A program made the position numbers and the translations under genes. Shown here piece after piece: positions 1 to 9,503 of a stretch of DNA of 64,000 bases; the stretch's first letter is position 1, and every line of letters begins with the position of its first letter. The notes under the pieces were generated by a model. The model was not told where the DNA came from, did not search any database, and was given only the letters and a program-made list of their open reading frames with translations. The stretch is from Umbelopsis ramanniana AG (taxonomy: Eukaryota > Mucoromycota > Umbelopsidomycetes > Umbelopsidales > Umbelopsidaceae), in the NCBI RefSeq assembly GCF_025399195.1, contig NW_026252127.1, forward strand, positions 124,001-188,000. The letters run 5' to 3'.

Positions 1-1
1 G

Positions 2-91
2 TACCAGCAAGGATATGATCTCGTGGATCAAGGCTCTGACATGACTTTGGTTGATTCTGAAGGTAGTCATCAAAGAACTAAAAACTCGTAA
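2..91 (+). CDS. 3' end of an unrecognised protein-coding gene (partial)
   Basis: An open frame enters from the left edge and stops at TAA 89-91. It gives about 29 C-terminal residues that are polar and acidic (…LVDQGSDMTLVDSEG…). The tail matches no family I know, so no function is offered. It could instead be the last exon of a gene whose body lies outside the window. It is on the plus strand and is followed by non-coding DNA and a tRNA gene. Confidence 0.45.
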   Translation, partial: YQQGYDLVDQGSDMTLVDSEGSHQRTKNS

Positions 92-627
92 TTCCGGTGA
101 CAGAAGATTCACCGAGGGAGAATATTTTGCCTTTGAAAGGTCGTACACCATTTGCGGAAGGAGGGATTAGCAGTGTAGTTGCTCTAATGTTAAAAACGTA
201 TGGACACACCAATGTGTATATATGTCCAACATATATCGGAGATTCACAGTACAAAGTAAACTTTAAAACGTATAATTCAGATAACAACAAGTTCAGGCCG
301 TTCGTACATTACAATTTAAACTATATTTTAGAGCTTATTATGTCAGTTGCCGAAATATGTATGTTACTCATACACAAAATTGCGAATAAATGCGATATCA
401 TCAATTTGGAGCTGCATACAGAGCTTAAAGTGTCACCAGACCTACCATATTCATGAAAAATACCTTTCAATTTTTTTTTACAACTTGCTTGTACTATATC
501 GTAAAATTTGAGACCATGAAGTATCTAATTTGGTACTGAAATAGTTAAAAACAATGACCTGTAAACATCGGTAACTGCATTGTTATTGGACATATGTACA
601 TTATAGCTAATTTCCAAATAAGGAAAA
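92..627. other. intergenic, AT-rich, no supported gene
   Basis: This is 3' flank of the left-edge gene and 5' flank of the tRNA. A plus-strand frame is open from about 79 to 456 but begins only at GTG, has no recognisable domain and is rich in AT-driven codons (N, Y, I, K). I treat it as chance. Confidence 0.6.
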
Positions 628-634
628 GCGGGTT

Positions 635-675
<41 letters not shown>

Positions 676-700
676 ATGTGTTCAATCCACATAACCCGCA
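628..700 (+). tRNA. tRNA-Phe (anticodon GAA)
   Basis: The 73-nt sequence folds as a full cloverleaf. The acceptor stem pairs GCGGGTT with AACCCGC, followed by an A discriminator base. The D-arm is GCTC-AGTTGGGA-GAGC, the anticodon loop is CTGAAGA with GAA, and the T-loop is TTCAATC. It closely resembles the well-known yeast tRNA-Phe. There is no intron. The internal A box (TAGCTCAGTTGG) and B box (GTTCAATCC) are Pol III promoter elements, and a T9 run just downstream is the terminator. Confidence 0.97.
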
Positions 701-702
701 AC

Positions 703-711
703 TTTTTTTTT
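703..711 (+). terminator. Pol III oligo-T terminator of tRNA-Phe
   Basis: An uninterrupted run of nine T begins three bases after the tRNA 3' end. This is the standard RNA polymerase III stop. Confidence 0.8.
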
Positions 712-915
712 CTGCCTCACTATTTTTTTTTTTGGCGTAATTGAGTGTTACTTCTGGCCCCATAATGCATGAAAGCTAATTGACGGTGGAGCAGTCATGG
801 AACAGGATGTAATTTTTGGTCAGGGCTTCAGCAACAACAGGTTCTTCACGTCCATCTTTAGATTGTACACCACAGAAGTATTCATTTATTGTCAATGGTC
901 ATAATATTACTTTGT

Positions 916-2386
916 TCAGGCATTTTCCTCTAGTTCGCTAACACATTCCCAGTCTCCAGACAGATTTTCTTTCCACAAAGTCACCTTGTTATCGCCTGAC
1001 GAGACAGCAAGGATGTTACCGGACAATGACCAACTCACTCGCCAAACAACATCTGGGAATTTCTCTTGTCTGAGACTCTTCTTCACCCATTTTGAGGTTG
1101 GGGTATCTTGCGTCCAGATAAGCACAGTCTTGTCCTGCAAACCCTTGAGTGTCAGTATCGAGTGAAGAGAGAGAAGAATCAGCGAAGGACAATTTTCAAG
1201 TCCATACCTGAGAACAACTAGCAAGGTAGCTCTTGGGAAGGCCGATATTAGGAGCCCAAGAGACATCACGAACCCAATCTGAATGTCCATCTAGAGTTTC
1301 CTCTTCCTTCCATGTATTCAAGTCCTCCCTGTAATTCATTCATTAGCGACGATGGTACAATTGCTCGACCACATTCAACGCATGTCCCATCAATACTCAC
1401 TTCCAAGACCAGATCTTGATCAAATTATCGCAACCAGCAGATGCAAAGCGATTGACAATATTGACGTTGGGTGCACCGCCTGTTACTTGCACTAATGATC
1501 CTGGAATTGCGGATGGGGCCCAGCTGACCGCATTGCATCCTATGGTATGGGCGTCGAAGGAGACCGTGTCCCAGGAGCCATCATCTAGATCCATAGAAGC
1601 TATGTTCACTCGATCTGATCTACATGTCACATTTCCAAAAACTATAGGGTTTCTCCGCTTACCTTTGTACTCGAGAGTTGAGACCTTTCCATCAGATGAA
1701 GCACATGCCAAGATTGGACCAAGTTCATGTGGAGCCCAAGAGATCGAATTCACTGTATTCGAAATGATGAATATTGTATAAATATCTGTCCAAAGATATC
1801 ATTCATCAAAGCTAGTATCATACCTGAGGCAGTGTGAGCAGTATGTTCCTTGATCTTTGACCAGGCGCCGTTTTGTTCCTTCCATATAAAGACGCGGCCA
1901 TCATAGGAGCAAGAAGCGAGGATGCTGCCAAACTTAGGGTGAGCCCAGGCAACTTGCCAAACAGGGCCATCATGTCTGGAGAATTAAGATGGTGTGAGTT
2001 GAAAGAGGTAATGCAAAAGATTGTAGGTCAGCCTGTAAGTTGATTCACCTACCCCTTCAAAGTCTCCACTAGTTGTTGCTTGTCGCCATCAACGTCAAAG
2101 ATCTTGATAGTACGGTCTGATGAAGCAGTTGCGAGTCGACGCGAATAATAGTCTAGCTGGGCATCATGCTGTAAAATAATATGGGATTGTTGTTAAAGGT
2201 AAAATGCAGTCGGTAAGTATAGTGATGTGTTGTAAGGCGTAGATGAACTGTGATAAAACTTACAATCATGTCTTCATGATGAGTTTCTATGGTTTGACTA
2301 GTTGTTGCCGTCTGTTAATTTTAAAGATAGGTTGATAAGCTTGGTTCAGTGCTTGTATAAATTTGGTTTGATTTGAGCCTTACCAT
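916..2386 (-). CDS. SEC13: SEC13, WD40 subunit of COPII coat and nuclear pore
   Basis: Sec13 pairs with Sec31 in the outer COPII coat that buds vesicles from the ER, and it is also part of the Nup84/Y nuclear pore complex. Eight exons fit: 2384-2386, 2264-2311, 2053-2168, 1824-1975, 1663-1752, 1401-1584, 1208-1328 and 916-1134. The phases are consistent and give 310 residues, close to the usual ~300. The N-terminus reads [20 protein letters not shown], a Sec13 signature. Six WD-type repeats follow ([61 protein letters not shown]). The first exon is only the ATG. It heads a minus-strand tandem with eL20, RING and PAN3 genes. Confidence 0.96.
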
Positions 2387-2684
2387 TGTCAATGGATGAG
2401 ATGGATCAACTTAGTTTACGTGTTGCCACGAAACTGTATTTATGGGCGGAGTTTGTTCTCGTGTGTTAGCCAGCTGCTTGTCAAGCAACCAGGCATACAT
2501 CAAGTCGTCCTTAAATACCGATAGAAACTTGTCGTATACACACATTCAGTGAATCACTCAAACAAACCAGTAGCAATTATGTCCATTTTATCAGATTTAT
2601 TTTAATGGCGGATTGAAACGAAAATAAATGAGCAAGAAAGTAGCTCAGTTCGTACAAAACTACAGCAGCTGGCTATGAAACGAT

Positions 2685-3750
2685 TTAGTAATAAGTGCTG
2701 GGACGCTTGGCAGAGAACAAAGCGCGGTTGCCCTTTTGAGCACGGATAACACGGTGAGGAAGAGGGAAGGTAAGCTTGGGGGTAAGGAGCTGCTTGATGT
2801 AAGGACGACGAACATCGGCGTTGGAGACCTCAGCAACGCGGATGATCTGGACAGATCTAAAGCGAGCACGGTGACGGGCAGCCATGTCCTGGTAGCAGGA
2901 AACAACAGCTTCGCAGCGGGACATCTCACGGTACTCCTTGTACATGTTGTGAGTGCCGGAGCGAGAGTCGTAACGGAGCCAGATACCGTAGTTCTTAATT
3001 TGCTCAGGACGCTTCTCGTGGATCTATAGAGTGCTGTTAGTACCATTCTCGTACAACATCATTGTGCTCCAAGAGAGAATTATCTTACCAAGTTGACAGA
3101 GACGATCTCACCAGCAGCCTTCTTGACCTTGCGGAGCTTCTTGAGGAAATACCAGAAACGAGACTTGGCAACAACATCGTTGGGAGCGAAGAGTCTCATT
3201 CTGAAGAGCTTGGGGACGGGTTCCTGCTCGGAAGGGAGCTTACGGCCGACCACCTACAATGTAGCAAAAAAAGTAAGCTTATGCACTTGCGTTAAAAGAA
3301 TAGTCCAAGTGGTGACTACAAACCTGGTATTCGTTCAACTGTTGGTGATAGAAATCAATGCGTATAGAGGAATATGAAAATTGAAAGTGAAAAAGTTAGC
3401 GATTAAATTTCATCAGTGTCCCATTTCCCCAATGCTATAATTTTGGCAATGTGAATTGTACTGAATGCAATGTCGCCGTTATTTTTCGTATCGAAAAAGG
3501 ATGTTTAGATATTCATTATATATGGATCGCTTTCGATGGTGGCCGTATATCGAGAGGTATAGTCGAGAAGTGGATGGATGGATTTTTATGATGGATGGAG
3601 CTTAGGGTGTCGGATGTCTGGTGGGGGGGTTTACGAAGGTAAAATTTGCGGTATGTCGATAATCCATGTACAATTGCATTCATCCATCATCTACAAGACT
3701 GCCAATAATCTGTTCTGAGAGTCATGACTACTTACGCGAGTAGCAGCCAT
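2685..3750 (-). CDS. RPL20: 60S ribosomal protein eL20 (L18a/L20 family)
   Basis: This is a structural protein of the large cytosolic ribosomal subunit. Exons 3736-3750, 3324-3338, 3089-3253 and 2685-3023 join in phase to 177 residues, the normal size of the family. Recognisable blocks are [53 protein letters not shown] and [10 protein letters not shown]. The first two coding exons are only 15 nt each (MAATR and LNEYQ), and the first intron is about 400 nt. Large 5' introns are common in fungal ribosomal protein genes. Codon choice in the last exon is biased towards C-ending codons, as expected for a highly expressed gene. Confidence 0.96.
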
Positions 3751-4004
3751 TGAATATAGAGATGAAAGGAGGATCCGTCAGAGGCAAACCACCCGTCTGC
3801 ACATAGAGCGAATTATTTCAAATTCAGTTTCGAGCCCCGTCAATCGCAACTTCCTCTGTTTAATTTCTTTGCTTTAGGGGTATGTGCTCAAATTGTATGT
3901 GCTCAAATTATAAGTAAACTTTACTTGCTTCTTTTTTCTTTATGTTCATATTGGTAAAGGATATTAAATATATACAATATATTCGTTCTTGGAAGTTAAT
4001 TTTG

Positions 4005-5267
4005 TTAAGCTTGGGCTGCCACAGCATTTGTTGACCGTGTAGAAGAAGATGAAGACTTATACTCTACGTAGCGTCGGCTAGTCAAAAGACGAGGATGAAA
4101 ATACATTCTTCATGAGTTTCGTGAAATTGTATCATCTTACCAGAGTGGACATGTTTTTTTCCTCTTTAACCAAGGTTTTATACAGTCGCGGTGGTACACA
4201 TGGTAGCATGGAAGTTTAAGCGCTCTTTCCCCCATGCGATAGTCTTCCTTGCAAACAGCACATGATGGCATTACCGCTGTTATAGCAATGAGATTGTTTA
4301 GCATAAACGATATATAAGATGGAAATATGGAAAAACGTACCAAGTTCTGTATCTGTCATTGATACTTTGACAATTCGATCGTTTTCGGTACCGACAGACG
4401 CGAAAAGAGGAGGTGAATGAACTGGAGCAGGTCTTTGTATCGAACTACGTAGGACATTCACATGATTAAGAAGCAATCCTATTGTTAATGACTGCCATAT
4501 AGGTGTTACTCACATATTGACGTGCTGTGATGTGTTTCCTGACCTGGGTGTATTGGCCCTTACCGAGCTATTTGTTTGCGGTTGTAGATTGTGAGTATCT
4601 TGTCGCATTCCATTATGACTGTTGATTTAAATTAAAGGTAATTCGAATAGGAGACACAGATGGATTAGCAATAGAAAGTTTCTATACCCATATTCGTAAG
4701 GTGAATCCATAGGCATCCTGTCTGCTATGACTGAAGTATAAACCCATCTGGTGGTGTTAATCATAACGACAGGTAAAGTGTTAGTAACGCCACTAGTGTT
4801 GGGAGGTGGAATATGTGAAGCTTGTCTGCGCCGTCGGCTATCATTGTTTACAAGAATTGCTTGCAGTAATGGAGAGAAGAAAACATTGGCGTCGATAGGA
4901 ATCACAGAATAAGAGGAAGAGCTTCGACTTTGCTGCATGCGCAGTGCTACTGAGCTTGGGTTTCTTCTCGGCACATCGGTAAGCTGACGAAAAAAAGGTA
5001 CTTAATAATAAATTTAGCGAACAAAGAGAAAATTTTCAATATCAACCTCCTCGATGAACTATAAGTTGAATAAGAGTATATGATAGCAATTAGTGAAGGA
5101 AGGAAAAAAGGGACAGCAGCTTAAGTAGAAAGCTGAATAAATAGAATATTGCAGATACCAGTTACCTCTTGGTTACATTGCGGACAAGACGGCCGTTGCC
5201 CACGGTGGTTTAAAACAATTGGTGCTTCACAATGATGACAAAAGTATGATCGCCGGGCTGCACTCAT
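4005..5267 (-). CDS. RING-H2 E3 ubiquitin ligase, RNF126/RNF115 type
   Basis: Likely an E3 that transfers ubiquitin from an E2 to client proteins. The N-terminus has a zinc ribbon (YFCHHC at residues 8-13 and CPQC at about 28-31) followed directly by FIEE, the layout of the RNF126/BCA2 family. The middle is a Ser/Arg-rich variable region. The C-terminal RING-H2 reads CAVCKEDY … LPCYHVYHRDC … KKTCPLC. Its final Cys codon is split by the last intron, which is why the unspliced frame appears to end in CPLW. Exon 2 (5047-5058) is a 12-nt microexon encoding FIEE. The middle exon borders (about 4490-4680) are less certain. It ends with a short Ser/Thr tail and TAA at 4005. Confidence 0.85.
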
Positions 5268-5470
5268 TCGTGGTAAGGCAACGTTTGATTGTTATTAGGA
5301 GAGGTGGAAGAATAACGAAAAAATATGTTGATTTGAAGGTGCTTTTTATGCCCATGCCCGTGATATACTTAGCGCGCTGTTGATGTGGCTTAATGTTGTA
5401 TTCCCCTTTCCACCATGAGTATTAGCGGTGCAAGCCAAATGTATACGGCTGTTTTTATTTTTATTTTTAT

Positions 5471-8400
5471 TCATTTCCTTCCAGACCTCAAGTCGTTAAA
5501 GGCAGATATTATACAGTTCTTAATTTCTTTATAACTAACAATTAAACATGATTGTTCGTCTCTGGACATCAGCATAATTTTTTCATCCACTCCGACATCC
5601 AGCTGCGCAAAAGAACGGCTCAGTAAGTCAAACGATACGCATTGAGATCTCAACATCAGGCCATTTTTCCGCTTACCTTGTTGAGACAAGTCAGGACATG
5701 AACCATGTCTAAAGCAGGAGCTCCATTCTCGTTTACTTGATGGAAAACATAATCTCTGAATAATTTGATGATATATCTATCACCGGTTTCTGACCAGCTA
5801 GGATCCATATCAAACCTAAAAGAAAAAGTAAGATTGCTCAGCAATGCTATCGAAAGAAAATTTCGAAAACTGATGTAGAATAGTACGTACTCTGGGCGCT
5901 CATTGATAAAGTTCATCTTCATCAATAGTCGGAAAAGGCGACCGTTTTCTAATTCCCTACTCAGCTCGCTCTCCAAGAAGTCGCTGTGACTGAAATTGCA
6001 AAAGGAACGATTTAGCTTCAAAACCACAATTAAGGAAAAGCCTGTTGATGGCAATCGGAATACGTACTGATGCGCACTGTCTATTTCGTGCAATATCTTG
6101 GGACCAATCAAGGAGATGACCTCGTCGATGGACTTTGTAGGCATGGGCTTACTCAAAAGATACAGAATGACATTCTTGAGGTCTGGCGAGTAAAAATGGC
6201 TGATATACTCAAACGAATTTGGGAGATTCTGAATTGCTTGTAGTGAATTGCATGCCAGAGCAACAATCAGTTTACCAAATGCCAATAGGTCTTCTTGCTA
6301 TTAGTATCAATGAAAAGAAAGTCAGTCATGAGTGCTGGTGTGTTTTGCTGTTGATATTTGACGTCGATGCTAACCTGGAATCGAGCAAGATTCTGGCCGC
6401 CATCAAACTTGATTGTGTCTAGCACTCCACAACAATTTAATCGTATTCTATAATAGAAATGACGCCTGAGTAACCATATTCCCCATACCTCTCCCGTTAC
6501 ATGCGCTACTTACCTATTTTTACCAGTCAGCAAAATTTTGGTTGGATCAATCACTCGTGCAGCAAGACTGGATGAGTGTATGGCCTTCAAAGCTGAAGTG
6601 ATCTGCGTGATATAGCTCCAAATAATTTTTTCTGAAATGTTCCCGCCAGTCTGCTGTGCTTCATTGCTAAAATGAGCTTGGAAAAGTGTGGTAGAACATG
6701 GATGATAGTCGTAAACGAAAATGAGAGCTAGAACGAAAAAACCAAGTTAGGTCGACACCGTGGCTGCTAGCGACTCTTTGGAAAAACCCCACTTACAGTG
6801 ATCTCCAAAGGCCTTTGTTGTGAATGCCTCGCGAACAGATACAATATTGGCATGCCTTATACGCCTCCAATTTTCAATTGTGGACATTGCTAGCTCGTTC
6901 ATCAATCGAAATCCTAGAAATTTAAAGTGTAAGATACCGGCTGTGCAGTAACCTAGTTTCTCTCTTATGAATGACTGCCCTACCTTCAATACGTCTTAGT
7001 GCATAGGTTCGACCATCCAATGTACACATTGCTTTGTAAACAGAAGTTGTGTGGCCAAAAAGCTGGCTGGATTTCTCCTGCTGAAAATCCAACGGATAAA
7101 GAGAATGGTATACATGCAGTTCTTGCGGAAGATTTAAATCAGGAGCTAGAATTGGGTACGTCGTAAGTAATCGAAAGTCGTCAGATTTACATGGATCGGT
7201 GTGTATTTACCCGTCTTAAGCAGAGCTTCGTTTCTTTCTGTCAGCTCTTCCCTCAGACTATCTGACATGAAGAATGCATGTATCGACTTTTGATGGGGAT
7301 GTAAATTGGTTACATGCGGAAGGGGGGTGCTATACAAGTGATGTTGCAGCTAGTAGATCGGTTTGGTGAGATGTTTTCAAGCATGAATTTTGAACCACGT
7401 GGACATGTATTAGTAAACTTACTGGCTGCTGTGGATAAACTTGCTGGTTCTGATAGTAGTAGGGATCCATTTGAGTTGAATCGAACATATTGCCATTGAA
7501 GGGTCGTGCTTGCTGAGTGGCCTGTGCGGCCATTGGTGTCATATCAGGTTGCATTGGTGATGCCTAGTTGGAGATATCCTTTGTCATTATTTGGAATAAC
7601 AGCATCGAGATTCAGTCAAACCGTCACTTACATCACCGAAACCAAATTGAGAGAAGTTATTGGCGAGGCTGGCTACATTATTTGGTTGAGACGCATAGCT
7701 TTGTGTTTGACTTTGCGGTGAAAAATACGGAGCATTAGGGGTGTAATCTCGGACACTGTTAAGGAAGAAATAGATGATGAGATTCCATATGCCGGATAGT
7801 GTCATATTAATGTTAGCTCATTGATTTACTTTGGATCGAATGCTTGATCGGCTTGGAAAGCTATTGAAATAAGCGCATAAATAAATGATGGTTTACGGTC
7901 GCTTATTGGTTGACATTGTACTACAACATACCAGCAGCTGAGGATGACAACGAGGCATCTAATGTAGCGGCAAGGCATTATTACCGTAAACTTCAGCGTA
8001 TCGAAATAAGAATATGATTTCTTTTTACCTGGGGCTTTGGGGACAAAGACAGGAGCATCAGCAGATACTGATGAAGGTGTGGAGGGTTTGAAGGCTGGCG
8101 AATTAACGCGTAGCTTAGGCTTACTGCTCAAGGCGCGTAAAAAATAATGTGATATATGACGGATTGCATCAGTACCTTTTGGAGTAAATCACAATATGCT
8201 TAATCACCATATCACTACAATACTTACGTTTCCGGACTCTTTGGTGCGACAGGTTTGTTCTAATCGATAAAATGAGTCAAAAGGCGGTGATGAAAACGAT
8301 GCTGAAAACCGGTTAAGATGCCCTTACCACATCATGGTTGAACTCACAGCCTTTCCCTTCAAATTTACAGTACCCATGGATAATGATATTACGGCAAAGT

Positions 8401-8657
8401 CGTTTTCCAGAAGTAGAAGCTGAAGTGCAATCAAAAAGCAAAGCATGCAGTTGAGTGTCAGGTTGAAATTCATAATCGTTATTGTTAGCTGACAAGGAAA
8501 TGATTAACATACGCTTGGTGGCTACCGAGTTCTTTAGTGTGGGTGACTTTGGTGTTGTGGGTCCAGTTCCAATTTCTGATGGAGGTGCAACAATTGGAAT
8601 AGCCGAGGTTGATTGCGAAGGTAATATGATCTCTCCTAAAGCATTTTGGTTCTGCAT
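5471..8657 (-). CDS. PAN3: PAN3, adaptor subunit of the PAN2-PAN3 deadenylase
   Basis: Pan3 dimerises, recruits the Pan2 nuclease and binds poly(A) and poly(A)-binding protein, starting mRNA deadenylation in the cytoplasm. In order: a CCCH zinc finger near the N-terminus (C-x7/8-C-x5-C-x3-H around RLCRNIIIHGYCKFEGKGCE), a PAM2-like motif (SADAPVFVPKA), a Gln/Pro-rich linker (ATQQARPFNGNMFD), a pseudokinase domain (ENWRRIRHANIVSVREAF; GKNRIRLNCCGVLD in place of an active DFG segment), and a C-terminal knob (RDYVFHQVNENGAPALDMVH). There are about ten exons. The start is the ATG at 8655-8657, directly after a possible splice acceptor, so a 5'UTR intron is likely. Downstream of it on the same strand lie the RING, eL20 and SEC13 genes. 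Confidence 0.92.
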
Positions 8658-9503
8658 CTGTTGTTAAGATGGATAGAGGTGAATCAGAATGAAAATTGGA
8701 TTAGTTAGTTTGAAGGGTTGGTGGAGAATAAAAATAGATTAAATTCTACTGATCTGCAAATTACCTTTGCATTGCTTTGTTGGAGTTGACGAGACTTTGA
8801 GTTGAGGAAAATCTTCAAGGCATGACGCTGATATTTTTTGTAGTCAGAACCCTAACCCAATAACATAGGTCTGTGTCACGACGGCAATTGGGATGAACGC
8901 TCATAATTTATGTGATATACATTGTACTTGCTTGAAAATGTACAAGAAGTCTAATTTAACAAAACATTATCATCAGAACAAAGTATAATAAAGACTTGGA
9001 AAGATAGACCAGTAGATCGGTTGCATCATTAACCTCATTGAGTCAAGCGGCTAGACAAAACGTGTAACACAGGTATCAAGTGCAATTGATGCACACGATA
9101 GAATAGCAATTGCATTAGAGAAATATGAAGTTCACATCAAGTTTAATGGAATTAAAGAAATACGTTTGACCAGAGGAAGTAGCGTGGTCAGAGCGAACGG
9201 TTATGTGATCGCCCCTTCACTGGAGTGGAGTTCAGAAATTTTATCCACCATTTTTTTGTGCCTTCACCCACAAAAACTGCATCTGCATAAACTCATCTTT
9301 AAGGATTTTGAGGATCAAGTCACTCAATTTTATTCCCACAGCAACGCTCATCTCGACGATAAAGAGCTTTCTTATATACCTCCCGGTCTTTTTAGCTGAG
9401 CTCAGCTATTCGGCCTGAATATCAGAAGAGGTGTCCCTCGACCTCCCCACCGTCTACTTCAAATAGGTCGGAACCAACAGAACAGTGTGCATCTACTAGC
9501 AAC
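8658..9503. other. divergent promoter region between PAN3 and the PAK gene
   Basis: About 850 bp separate two start codons pointing outwards. Near 8760 the minus strand has a GTAATT donor-like site that could pair with the acceptor at 8658, suggesting a PAN3 5'UTR intron. The other open stretches lack ATG starts or domains. Confidence 0.5.

Noticed and set aside
97-456. Plus-strand open frame of 119 codons
   Set aside because: It starts at GTG, has no domain and its composition reflects AT-rich DNA; it lies between a gene end and a tRNA.
2660-3046. Minus-strand frame of 128 codons over eL20
   Set aside because: It is out of frame with the clear eL20 protein; a shadow of biased codons.
9166-9399. 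77-codon plus-strand frame before the PAK gene
   Set aside because: Starts at TTG and has no domain; lies in promoter DNA.
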